Source of the DNA: Paracoccaceae bacterium
GTDB taxonomy: Bacteria; Pseudomonadota; Alphaproteobacteria; Rhodobacterales; Rhodobacteraceae
DNA: 64,000 bases
Reading direction: 5' to 3'
Assembly (NCBI GenBank): GCA_030148225.1
Contig: JASBTX010000011.1
Coordinates: forward strand, 45,120 to 109,119
Position 1 is the stretch's first letter. Each line of letters begins with the position of its first letter. Of this stretch, positions 55,791 through 63,859 are shown one piece after another. The translations under genes and the position numbers were made by a program. The notes beneath the pieces are model-generated. The model was given only the letters and a program-made list of their open reading frames with translations. It did not search any database and was not told where the DNA came from.

Positions 55791-56825
55791 TCAGCCCTGC
55801 CGGACGGCATCAAGCATGCGCTGCACATTGTCGGGGTCGGCATCCGGCGTGATCCCGTGGCCCAGGTTGAAAATATGCGGACCACCTGAAAAGGCCTTTA
55901 CGATGCGGCGGGTCTCGTCAATCAGTTCCTGCCCGCCGGTCACCATGTGCCGGGGGGCGAGATTGCCCTGAACACACCCATCAATCTGAACCTTTTCCGC
56001 CGCCCATTCGGCATCGACGGAATTGTCCAGCGCGACACAATCAGCACCCGTCGCCTGCGCAAATCCGACATAGTTCTTCCCCGCTTCGCGCGGAAAGGCG
56101 ATGACGGGTACATGCGGGTAACGGGTTTTGATCGCCTGTGTAATGTTCCTGATCGGTTCAAGCGAATACCGGTTGAAATCCGGCCCGGTGAGTGACCCTG
56201 CCCAGCTGTCAAAAAGCTTGACTACCTCTGCCCCGGCATCGATCTGGCGCGCGAGATAGTCGATGGTGGCATCGGTGATCAGCGCGATCAGCGCATCGAA
56301 CGCCGCCGGGTTTTCCGCCCGCAGCGCATGGGCCGGTCCCTGATCAGGGGTGCCCCGCCCCGCGACCATATAGGTCGCAACCGTCCATGGTGCGCCGGCA
56401 AATCCGATCAGTGTCGTCTCAACCGGCAATTCGGCGGATAGAATCCTCACGGTTTCATAGATCGGCTGTAAGGTCTCGTGCACCTCGTCTGCCGGGCGCA
56501 GCCGGGCAATGTCATCAGCCGTCGTCACCGGAGAGAGCCGGGGCCCTTCGCCCGCGACAAACCACAGATCGGCCCCCAGCGCCTGAGGTACCAGCAGAAT
56601 GTCGGCAAAGAGGATCGCCGCATCGAACCCATAGCGCCGGATCGGCTGCAGCGTCACCTCGGCGGCCAGTTCCGGATTATAGCATAGTGACAGGAAATCG
56701 CCTGCCTTGGCCCGCGTCGCGCGATACTCAGGCAGGTAGCGCCCGGCCTGCCGCATCATCCAGACAGGGGGGATGTCCAGTGTTTCACCCGCCAGCGTGC
56801 GCATCAGTGTCTTGGTATGGTTCAT
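55791..56825 (-). CDS. hemE: uroporphyrinogen decarboxylase
   Basis: HemE removes four carboxyl groups from uroporphyrinogen III. The 344-residue protein has the signature [17 protein letters not shown] at 19-35, [12 protein letters not shown] and [16 protein letters not shown], plus [10 protein letters not shown]. All are typical and the length is standard. It diverges from hemC, whose start lies about 90 bases away, and converges on hemF. Confidence 0.97.
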   Translation of the reverse strand: MNHTKTLMRTLAGETLDIPPVWMMRQAGRYLPEYRATRAKAGDFLSLCYNPELAAEVTLQPIRRYGFDAAILFADILLVPQALGADLWFVAGEGPRLSPVTTADDIARLRPADEVHETLQPIYETVRILSAELPVETTLIGFAGAPWTVATYMVAGRGTPDQGPAHALRAENPAAFDALIALITDATIDYLARQIDAGAEVVKLFDSWAGSLTGPDFNRYSLEPIRNITQAIKTRYPHVPVIAFPREAGKNYVGFAQATGADCVALDNSVDAEWAAEKVQIDGCVQGNLAPRHMVTGGQELIDETRRIVKAFSGGPHIFNLGHGITPDADPDNVQRMLDAVRQG

Positions 56826-56916
56826 GGCTGCCTCTTTTCGTCTCAGGCGTCATATATCAACCGCCCCACCTTGTCCGCGCAAAAAAGTGATGATTAGTGG
56901 AGGCATGGAAAATTCG

Positions 56917-57849
56917 ATGCCCACCCCCGATCAGCCGCTGAAAATCGGCACGCGCGGTTCACCGCTGGCCCTGGCGCAGGCGCATGAAACCCGCGACCGT
57001 CTGCGCAAGGCGCATTCGCTGACCGAAGAATGCTTCGAGATCGTGGTGATCAGGACAACCGGCGACCGGGTGCAGGACCGTCCGCTCAAAGAGATTGGCG
57101 GCAAGGGCCTTTTTACCAAGGAAATTGAAGAGGCGCTGCTCGCAGGACGTATCGATATCGCCGTTCATTCGATGAAGGACATGCCGGTCCTGCAGCCCGA
57201 AGGCCTGATCCTGTCCACGTACCTGCCGCGTGAGGATGTGCGCGATGCCTTCGTCTCGCTGAAATATGATGCGTTATCGGCGCTGCCGCCTGGCACTGTT
57301 GTTGGCACATCCAGTCTTCGACGCAGGGCACAGCTGATCAACCGCCGCCCCGATCTGCAGGTGGTGGAGTTTCGCGGCAATGTCCAGACCCGCCTGCGCA
57401 AGCTCGAGGAAGGTGTCGCAGATGCCACTTTTCTGGCTGTGGCCGGGCTGAATAGGCTGGGCATGGACAACCTGGCCCAAAGCGCGATTGATCCGGGCGA
57501 GATGCTGCCGGCAGTGGCGCAGGGCGCCATCGGGATCGAAGCGAGAGTCGGCGATGCACGAACCGAGATGATGCTGTTGGCCATACACGATGACGACACG
57601 GCCACACGGCTGGCTGCCGAACGCGCGTTTCTGGAACGCATGGAGGGCTCTTGCGAGACGCCGCTGGCGGCGCTGGCCATATTGCAGGGATCGCATCTGC
57701 AGCTTCGGGCGGAAATTCTGCGGCCGGATGGTTCGCATGTCATCAGCGCCGAAGAGGCAGGAGCCGCCAGAGACGCGCGCGCCATCGGCCTTGCCGCGGC
57801 AGACCGAATTCGCCGCGATGCACCGCCCGGATTTTTTGACTGGCTCTGA
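56917..57849 (+). CDS. hemC: hydroxymethylbilane synthase
   Basis: HemC joins four porphobilinogens to hydroxymethylbilane. The 310-residue protein has LKIGTRGSPLALAQA at the start, HSMKDMPVLQPEGL, GTSSLRRRAQLINRRPDLQVVEFRGNVQTRLRKL and MEGSCETPLAALA with the Cys that holds the dipyrromethane cofactor. ATGs at 56890, 56905 and 56917 compete; GTGGAGG lies one base from the second and 13 from the third, so the start is uncertain by a few codons. A tRNA gene with its own promoter follows. Confidence 0.95.
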   Translation: MPTPDQPLKIGTRGSPLALAQAHETRDRLRKAHSLTEECFEIVVIRTTGDRVQDRPLKEIGGKGLFTKEIEEALLAGRIDIAVHSMKDMPVLQPEGLILSTYLPREDVRDAFVSLKYDALSALPPGTVVGTSSLRRRAQLINRRPDLQVVEFRGNVQTRLRKLEEGVADATFLAVAGLNRLGMDNLAQSAIDPGEMLPAVAQGAIGIEARVGDARTEMMLLAIHDDDTATRLAAERAFLERMEGSCETPLAALAILQGSHLQLRAEILRPDGSHVISAEEAGAARDARAIGLAAADRIRRDAPPGFFDWL

Positions 57850-57872
57850 GCCGATTTGACCACATCGCCCCC

Positions 57873-57901
57873 TTGACGGTCCCCGCCAACCCTCTTAGAG
57901 A
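57873..57901 (+). promoter_or_regulatory. sigma-70 promoter of tRNA-Met
   Basis: TTGACG (57873-57878) and TAGAGA (57896-57901) are separated by 17 bases, the ideal spacing, and lie 12 bases before the tRNA 5' end. This is a convincing housekeeping promoter for the tRNA. Confidence 0.75.
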
Positions 57902-57913
57902 GCAGGCTGGTCT

Positions 57914-57990
57914 GGCGGAGTAGCTCAGCTGGTTAGAGCAGCGGAATCATAATCCGCGTGTCGGGGGTTCAAGTCCCTCCTCCGCTACCA
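57914..57990 (+). tRNA. tRNA-Met (CAU), target of island integration
   Basis: The 77-base sequence folds as a tRNA: acceptor GGCGGAG with CTCCGCT, D arm around GCTCAGCTGGTTAGAGC, anticodon stem GCGGA/TCCGC with CAT at 57948-57950, T arm GGGGGTTCAAGTCCCTC and encoded CCA. It is of the elongator type because the initiator hallmarks (C1-A72 mismatch, three G-C pairs) are missing; tRNA-Ile with lysidine-CAU is the alternative. Its last 29 bases are repeated exactly at 63097-63125, so an element inserted here and regenerated the 3' end. Confidence 0.93.
57962..57990 (+). repeat. attachment site copy 1 (attL), tRNA-Met 3' end
   Basis: The 29 bases CGGGGGTTC...CGCTACCA, from the T arm to the CCA end, are identical to 63097-63125. 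Flanking bases differ on both sides (T before here and A there; A after here and G there). The position at a tRNA 3' end is the usual core site of tyrosine integrases. Confidence 0.93.
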
Positions 57991-57996
57991 AAAATC

Positions 57997-58248
57997 TCAT
58001 AAATGCGGACGAATTGCTTGTACAAGCCCTGGTCCAAGGGCAGCAAACTTCCAAAGTTGGCTATAAAAAAGATCGAAGTACGAGAATCCTAGCCTCCGAG
58101 CATGGGTTACATATTGCCGTCTCTGCGCGAATCTTGCTAACAGTCCTGCTGCATGTTCGAGAGTGCATACTGTCAATCGTGAGTTCGAGGTCAAAACACT
58201 AATGTTTTGCTGACGCTTTTCGCCATATAGCAAGCTGTTCGCGCTCAA
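57997..58248 (-). other. short open frame after hisF, possible gene remnant
   Basis: An 83-codon frame follows the hisF stop by 2 bases with only a TTG start and no ribosome site. Its second half (ARRLGFSYFDLFYSQLWKFAALGPG) looks protein-like, with aromatic residues and regular hydrophobics, while the first half does not. It could be the 3' end of a lost cell-surface gene cut by integration or deletion. I do not recognise the family. Confidence 0.2.
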
Positions 58249-58250
58249 GG

Positions 58251-59012
58251 TTATTGCCGCCGGACGGGGATCCCCTTTTGAGCCAAAAAATCCTTGGCCC
58301 CTCTCGGGGTCAATTCAGTAAAATGATAAATTGATGCTGCCGCAACTGCCGAAGCCCCGCCTTGTTTAATCGCGAGATGGAGGTCATCAAAATTGCCGGC
58401 ACCACCCGAAGCGATGACGGGGATGCCGACAGAGTCGCTAACGCGCTTTGTCATTTCAAGGTCATAGCCACATTTTGCGCCGTCACGTTCGACCGAAGTC
58501 AACAAAATCTCACCAGCCCCGCGCGATTCCAATTCCTTGGCCCACTCCACAGGTTCGCGACCAGTCCGAAAGGAGCCACATCGACTCAGACATTCATATG
58601 AACCGTCATCGCGCCTAGCAAAATCGATACTCGCTACGATGCACTGCGCACCAAATTGTGTTGCTCCCTCGTTCACAAGATCCGGGGTTTCATAGCTTGC
58701 GGTGCCTAGCACGATCTTATCTGCACCTGAATACAGCACTTCACGCATATCGGTCGTCGATCTTATTCCGCCACCGACACTTAAGGGAACATTACACTCT
58801 TGCGCGGCCTGGGTGATCATCTCCAGATTGGGAGGAGTGCCTCTCTCGGTGGCAGTAACATCAAGCAAAACAAGCTCGTCAACATCCCGCATGGTATAAA
58901 GCCTTACAGCAGGTATGATGGTGCCGATAATTCGTGTGCTGACGAATCCCACGCCTTTCACCAGAGTATGGTCTCGCCACAGCAATGTTGGAATGACTCT
59001 TGTCTTCAGCAT
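58251..59012 (-). CDS. HisF paralogue of a sugar acetamidino cassette (Asp11 lost)
   Basis: A 253-residue HisF-like TIM barrel. GGGIRS, VASIDFARRD and ASGGAGNFDDLH are the phosphate and barrel motifs, but the N-terminal motif reads IPTLLWRDH where true HisF has IPCLDVRDG. Aligned to the Met start, catalytic Asp11 is Leu11, so cyclase chemistry in histidine synthesis is unlikely. Homologues paired with HisH and WbpG in LPS loci release ammonia for amidation of a sugar N-acetyl group. It starts 3 bases after the hisH-like stop. Confidence 0.9.
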   Translation of the reverse strand: MLKTRVIPTLLWRDHTLVKGVGFVSTRIIGTIIPAVRLYTMRDVDELVLLDVTATERGTPPNLEMITQAAQECNVPLSVGGGIRSTTDMREVLYSGADKIVLGTASYETPDLVNEGATQFGAQCIVASIDFARRDDGSYECLSRCGSFRTGREPVEWAKELESRGAGEILLTSVERDGAKCGYDLEMTKRVSDSVGIPVIASGGAGNFDDLHLAIKQGGASAVAAASIYHFTELTPRGAKDFLAQKGIPVRRQ

Positions 59013-59015
59013 GGT

Positions 59016-59636
59016 TCAGAATGACTGCAAAAAGTTTTCCAGAAATTTTCGCCCTACCGACGAACTAATTTCCGGGTGGAATTGGGCGCCCAGCACATTG
59101 TCCTTGCGAACAACTGCTGTGGTGTCTCCGCAATAATCTGTAGTCGCAATAACGTGCGCGGGGTCGGCGCATTCGAAATGGAAACTATGGGCAAAGAACA
59201 CGTCCAAACCTGATTCTATTCCATTGAAGGCTGCATCGGAACGCTGAATGTCCAACGAATTCCAGCCCATGTGAGGAACACGCTCACCTTTTCCCGGAAT
59301 CAAATCAGACACCCGACCAGGAATAAAACCCAGCCCGCTATGCTGACCTCCTTCGTCGCCTGTGTCAGCGAGTAACTGCATGCCCACACATATTCCAAGA
59401 AATGGTTTTCCATCCTGTACAGCTGAACGCATGGATTCCGGCCAATTTCGTTCGCTGAGTTTGGAAATTGCATCGGCAAAAGCACCCACGCCCGGAAGCA
59501 GAATTGCATCAGATTCTGAGATTTCATCCGGATCCTGAGAAAGATTCGGCCTGGCACCAAGGTCGGACAAAACACGTCTGACAGATGCAAGATTACCGCT
59601 GCCGTAGTCGACAATGAGTATGTTTTTTTTCCCCAT
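59016..59636 (-). CDS. HisH-type glutaminase of the sugar cassette
   Basis: A 206-residue glutamine amidotransferase. DYGSGNLASVRRVLSDLG starts the protein, the nucleophile is C83 in LGICVGMQLL and the His/Glu pair is H187 and E189 in QFHPEIS, so the triad is complete. With its HisF-like partner it would channel ammonia to the WbpG-like enzyme. The ATG at 59636 fits homologues; a TTG at 59660 overlapping the upstream stop is an alternative. Histidine biosynthesis is unlikely because no other his genes except hisC occur in the window. Confidence 0.9.
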   Translation of the reverse strand: MGKKNILIVDYGSGNLASVRRVLSDLGARPNLSQDPDEISESDAILLPGVGAFADAISKLSERNWPESMRSAVQDGKPFLGICVGMQLLADTGDEGGQHSGLGFIPGRVSDLIPGKGERVPHMGWNSLDIQRSDAAFNGIESGLDVFFAHSFHFECADPAHVIATTDYCGDTTAVVRKDNVLGAQFHPEISSSVGRKFLENFLQSF

Positions 59637-59656
59637 GATTTCGGCAGCCTGAAATA

Positions 59657-60811
59657 TCAACCGATGTTGTCATAGTTGATCTTGGTCAGATTTCCGTTCC
59701 GGTCCCTGATCAGGTTCCCATTCGAATCCTTTTCGAACAAGGATGTGTTGGTGAAGCGGTCGCAAATCTCAACGAATTCATCCACCGATACACCAATCGG
59801 TTCCAAAATGTCTGCAAGTGACTTTCCAAGATACGACCATGGAAACTTGCCATCATGCATTTTGACGAGTTCTATGCCCTCTGCTCGGGTAAAGCGGTTG
59901 CGCCTGATCTGCATGCAAACATGATCGGTAGCACGACCAAATCCATACTTGAGAAACTTAAAGTAGTCGTGGATGCCGTGCTGATGATTGTCCAAATTTT
60001 CATAGGGCAACACGGAGCCTTCAACCGGCTTGTTGTACATCGTAAATCCATGCGCCTGCGAAAGAAGAGCATTGCGCAACCCATCCCAGGGTAGAAAATG
60101 ACCGAGAAATACGCCTTTGACACCAACCCGTTTCAATTCGTCGTCGCTTGGATAGCGATAGGGTATCAAATCGCGGGCGGTCAAACCTTCTACGCCAACC
60201 AAATCTGAAACCCTCATCCCGTGAAAGCCGCCAAATTCTTCGATCCAAGCACGATCTTTGATTTCAGTTTCTGCCGCTCGTGCAGGACCACCGTATTCGT
60301 TCAGAGAATTTTCTCCCCAAACCACAAGTTTGATTCCCATTTGTACGGCTATTCGAATGGGCATAGTGAAAATTGATATGTGCTCACGCCAGGAAATATC
60401 GCCGACCTGTGTGAGACCAATCCTATTAATAATAGCTTTTACGTGTGGGTTCGCCGACAGCTCGATATAATCAACACCAAGGCTCTTGAGATTTTCAATG
60501 TTTTGCCGGCCTAAATCGCTCAAGTCGCAGGTCGTGCTGGTTACGGCCAGCGGATTCATACCAAGTTCCAACATTTTCAGAATCTGAAAAGTGCTGTCTT
60601 TGCCGCCGCTGACTGGAACCACGCAATCCCAGTTCGACCCGTCTTCGATACGATATTGGTCCAACAGCTCAAGAAGCTGTCTTTTCCGATCTTCCCAATC
60701 GATTGCGGGTCGGTTGGAATAGTTTCTACAAGCGTCGCAGACACCATGTTCATCAAAACCAAGGTCCGGTTTGGTGGATGGCATTACGCATCGAGTACAA
60801 TATCGCAACAT
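59657..60811 (-). CDS. N-acetyl sugar amidotransferase (WbpG/LegG-like)
   Basis: A 384-residue adenine-nucleotide alpha-hydrolase (PP-loop) enzyme. SGGKDS at 68-73 is the ATP loop, and C5, C8, C25 and C28 form the CxxC pairs of the N-terminal zinc site (YCTRCVMPST...CDACRNY). WbpG-type enzymes turn an N-acetyl group of a surface sugar into an acetamidino group, with ammonia from HisH/HisF. The ATG at 60811 has GAGGAAAG upstream; the frame is open 81 bases beyond. It heads the hisH-hisF minus-strand operon. The sugar (mannuronic, nonulosonic or other) cannot be told. Confidence 0.88.
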   Translation of the reverse strand: MLRYCTRCVMPSTKPDLGFDEHGVCDACRNYSNRPAIDWEDRKRQLLELLDQYRIEDGSNWDCVVPVSGGKDSTFQILKMLELGMNPLAVTSTTCDLSDLGRQNIENLKSLGVDYIELSANPHVKAIINRIGLTQVGDISWREHISIFTMPIRIAVQMGIKLVVWGENSLNEYGGPARAAETEIKDRAWIEEFGGFHGMRVSDLVGVEGLTARDLIPYRYPSDDELKRVGVKGVFLGHFLPWDGLRNALLSQAHGFTMYNKPVEGSVLPYENLDNHQHGIHDYFKFLKYGFGRATDHVCMQIRRNRFTRAEGIELVKMHDGKFPWSYLGKSLADILEPIGVSVDEFVEICDRFTNTSLFEKDSNGNLIRDRNGNLTKINYDNIG

Positions 60812-61412
60812 TGAACTTTCCTCGGTGTCTCTTAGATTGAATTCGCGGAGGTTAGAGCGCACGGGCTCAGCGTTTCGGGCGTTTGCCAGCAATTGCAGAT
60901 ATTGTCAATCTCGCGCGCAAACGGATTTTGGGCAACTTATTGAATTTCCGAATATAAATTGCGCTTCTTGTTCCGATTTGGATGGTTGTCCATCTACTGC
61001 AGACCAGATATGGGACCTTTGAACACTTCTTTGGATGCTGTGTATTCCGACAAAGTTTGTTTGTGTTTGCGCGAAGCAATACATCTGCAGGCAATTAGAT
61101 CAAGATTCTGGCCAATTGCCGCGCTGTGTCTTGGGGCTGATTTTGCTGCGCGCAATCGTGATTGACGAATTCGGAGAACGACAATGTTTCAATCATGGTG
61201 GCCTGCAAAAGATCGAATTGCGGTCCACATTGCTTAGGCGATTAAGAAGGTGTTTTTCAGTTGCGGCTGAGCTATAGCGCTGTCGCAACGCGAAAAGAAG
61301 TGAATATCATTTGGAAGGATTGTGAGCCGATGGAAAGGTTCCCAGGCTGGTGGATTGATTTGTTGAACTGTTTCGTTCGGCAAATACTGCCCTATGCTTT
61401 CGAGGAGAATTC
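60812..61412. other. 601-bp AT-richer spacer between divergent island genes
   Basis: This is the only gap longer than 300 bases. It separates the minus-strand WbpG operon from the plus-strand polysaccharide gene, so it should carry both promoters. No frame in it looks like a protein, and I see no tRNA, terminator or transposase fragment. Compared with the core DNA it has many T-rich and A-rich words. It may hold remnants of lost island genes. Confidence 0.5.
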
Positions 61413-63056
61413 ATGAGTTCTAGCTTGAAGCGCATCGTTGGCTCGATACAGCTCTGGCTTCGCGGAATGAGCCCTCGAAATCGAAAGATGCGGGCCCAAC
61501 GCCACGCGGTTATGGCTGAACTGAATACTCTTTCCCGCGATTGCGAAATTGACGAAATCGGCTCGAACGGCGCAGTGCTCGTCGATGGGATGTGGGACAA
61601 TCCCAACTATTGGTTTCGCTATTGTACTCTCCGGCGCGCCCTGAGTTTGTCTGAGCGCGACGAGATTGGCCTACTTGGCAGGCACTCCAGAAAGCAGGTT
61701 GAAAGCAGTTTCAACGCACTTGGTATTGCTGCGCTTCATGATTTGGCTGAGGTCACCCGCGTAAAACCGCGGCATCTCGAAGAATCGAAAAAAATTCTTG
61801 CGACCGTTAGCACTTCCGAAGATCTGTTGAAAATCGAGCTACCGTTCGGATTTCCTGCCGATCATTTCTATGATCATGTCCTGAAGACTCAGAGAAGATC
61901 CGAAATTTACCTCGATGATCCCGCCATGTCGAACCATCTGGCAGAAGCCCTTGCTTGGCTCGAGGCCGCCGACAATTTGTTGAACGCGACAAAGCCAGAA
62001 TTGGTCGTTCTGAGCCACACGATCGGCTATACATATGGAGCGCTCGCGTGGCTCGCGCTTGTCCGGGGCATATCTGTCATCGCTTTGTACGGTGAATTCG
62101 GGACTGCACGATTTTTCCGTCTACAGGATCCCGAGGACGTCTACGGGTTCCCGATCCGACCTACGTTGGATGAACTTGCTGCATTGGATGACGCAGTTGC
62201 GGTTGAGCTAGAGGAAGCTGGAAACAGGCAAATTAATGCGAGAATAACTGGAAAGACTGAAGATGTGGGTTCCGTTTACGCCTATCAGAAACGACAGGAT
62301 TCGGTTTCCCGCGAAGCAATATGCGTTCATCATGGCTGGGATCCAGAGAACCCGATCATCGCAGTCTACAACTCCAATTGGTTTGATTTTCCCCACGGTA
62401 GTGGATTGCGAGAATTTCGTGATTTCCTGGATTGGATCGAGGTCACGCTTGACGTCGCTGAACGGGTTAAAGACGTCAATTGGCTTTTCAAGGCGCATCC
62501 GGTTGATGCCTGGTATGGCAAGGCAAATAGTGCTTCTCTGGACGAGCTGGTCAAACTGCGCAACCGCCCGAACATGAAGTCGGCAGACCCAGGCTGGACA
62601 GGTGGCGACATGATTTACGCCTTGGACGGTATTGTCACGTGCCATGGCACGATAGGTGTTGAGGCACCTATCCTCGGTACACCGGTTCTTGTTCCTTATA
62701 CTGGGTGGTATGGTCATGCTGGCTTTGTTGTTTGCTCCGAAAACAGAACGGATTATATCAACAAGTTGCAAACGAAGTGGTGGACATCTGATATCAATTC
62801 CCAGTCGGCGGCCAGATTTGCCGGCTTATATTATTCTGTTCCTTCATGGCAAAAGGGATATCTGCTCAGAGATGACTCAGTGCAGGATCAAAGCTGGAAT
62901 AGCCTGCCAGAAATTTTGTCTGACCATCAAAATGCCATCGATAGCGAGACCTCACTTATGAAGGAGTGGTTTGAATCAGGTCATCGGTACTATCACATCT
63001 ACAAGAACCTTCGGTCTGAGAAGTTTCTCACGTTCACCGAGGCCGCCAAAAGATAA
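61413..63056 (+). CDS. capsule/LPS polysaccharide biosynthesis protein (GT-B-like)
   Basis: A 547-residue soluble protein with a strong ribosome site (GAGGAG). No signal peptide is seen. The C-terminal half has WLFKAHPVDAWYG and CHGTIGVEAPILGTPVLVPY, motifs shared by capsule synthesis proteins of the KpsS/LipB type and some GT-B glycosyltransferases, where the HGTxGxEAxxxGxPV loop binds the nucleotide sugar. The N-terminal part (residues 1-200) is unlike anything I recognise. It sits in the same island as a sugar amidotransferase cassette, so it probably builds or decorates the same surface polysaccharide. Confidence 0.72.
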   Translation: MSSSLKRIVGSIQLWLRGMSPRNRKMRAQRHAVMAELNTLSRDCEIDEIGSNGAVLVDGMWDNPNYWFRYCTLRRALSLSERDEIGLLGRHSRKQVESSFNALGIAALHDLAEVTRVKPRHLEESKKILATVSTSEDLLKIELPFGFPADHFYDHVLKTQRRSEIYLDDPAMSNHLAEALAWLEAADNLLNATKPELVVLSHTIGYTYGALAWLALVRGISVIALYGEFGTARFFRLQDPEDVYGFPIRPTLDELAALDDAVAVELEEAGNRQINARITGKTEDVGSVYAYQKRQDSVSREAICVHHGWDPENPIIAVYNSNWFDFPHGSGLREFRDFLDWIEVTLDVAERVKDVNWLFKAHPVDAWYGKANSASLDELVKLRNRPNMKSADPGWTGGDMIYALDGIVTCHGTIGVEAPILGTPVLVPYTGWYGHAGFVVCSENRTDYINKLQTKWWTSDINSQSAARFAGLYYSVPSWQKGYLLRDDSVQDQSWNSLPEILSDHQNAIDSETSLMKEWFESGHRYYHIYKNLRSEKFLTFTEAAKR

Positions 63057-63096
63057 ACATATCCGCCGGAAATAGACAAAATTCCAACTAAATACA

Positions 63097-63125
63097 CGGG
63101 GGTTCAAGTCCCTCCTCCGCTACCA
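63097..63125 (+). repeat. attachment site copy 2 (attR), tRNA-Met 3' fragment
   Basis: The exact 29-base copy of the tRNA-Met 3' end marks the right border of the island. No other tRNA part is present, so this is not a gene. The antisense LysR reading frame uses part of it for its last codons and stop. Confidence 0.93.
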
Positions 63126-63859
63126 GACTGAAATCCCGTAAGCAGTGTCAGCATGTCCCGGATTTCGGGGCGCTTTCGGGATTCCTTCTGCAGTCTCAGC
63201 GACAGGATCTTGCCGGTTTTGCTTTGGTGTTCATGGGCAGCAACCAGTCTGCCGGCTTGGACATGTTCACGCACCAGGCAATCGTGACCCATCAATATGC
63301 CGGCGCCGGCCAGCGTTTCCTGAATGGCGAGACCATAGAGAGAGTAGCGTTCGGTTGCCGTGGCATCCGTGGGGCTCAGTCCGGCCGACATTGCCCAGAT
63401 ATGCCAGTCGTCCTGCCAGCTCTGATCCAGCAGGCGGGGCAGGGAAAAGAGGTCATTGGTCGAGTTGATTTTTTGGGCAATTTCAGGGGCGCAGACGGGA
63501 TAGATCACGTCTTCGGCGATCGTGATTTCCATCTCGTCCGGGTCCGGTTCACTGATGAAAATCGACAGATCAAACAACTCGCGCTTCAGATTGGGCGGGC
63601 GCTCCAGCGCCGTGACCGACAGGCGCACATCGCTTGTCGCAGCACGAAAGGCCGACAGGCGCGCTGGCAGCCAGAGCTGCGCGATACCGGGCATGGTGGC
63701 GATGTGAATATGCCGTTCGGGCCGCGCGTTTCTGAGTGCCCTGACGGCATTCCCCAACTCGTCGAAGGCAGCGGTAAATCCCGGTGCCAGCTGCTGGCCG
63801 GTTTCGGTAAGCCTGACGTCATTGGCCCGCCGCGTGAACAGCGGACTACCGGTCCAGGC
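63104..63859 (-). pseudogene. LysR-type regulator, N-terminus removed by IS insertion
   Basis: About 250 codons of a LysR family regulator remain: the end of the DNA-binding domain (WTGSPLFTRRANDVRLTETGQQLAPG) and the whole effector domain (GIAQLWLPARLSAF, GLAIQETLAGAGILMGHDCLVREHVQAGRLV). The helix-turn-helix is missing, because the IS left end starts at 63860 next to the Trp codon. The last residues (SGSGGGT) and the stop are read from the antisense of the tRNA-derived att site. It cannot bind DNA normally. It is like GcvA-type regulators in length and motif order. Confidence 0.85.

Larger units (their letters stand above)
57962..63125. mobile_element. genomic island in tRNA-Met, about 5.1 kb, no integrase
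   Basis: The DNA is bounded by the 29-bp direct repeats. Inside are a minus-strand trio (WbpG-like amidotransferase, HisH and HisF paralogues), a plus-strand polysaccharide protein and long AT-richer spacers, unlike the dense core genes outside. No integrase, excisionase or other mobility gene was found between the repeats, so the island is either a remnant, a cassette moved by an integrase in trans, or one unit of a formerly larger array. Confidence 0.85.

Noticed and set aside
58251..59636. hisF and hisH as histidine biosynthesis genes
   Set aside because: HisF has lost Asp11, both lie beside a sugar amidotransferase on a tRNA island, and no other his operon genes are present.
63097..63125. 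second tRNA gene at the island right border
   Set aside because: Only the last 29 bases of the tRNA are there; the D arm, anticodon arm and 5' acceptor are missing, so it is an attachment site.
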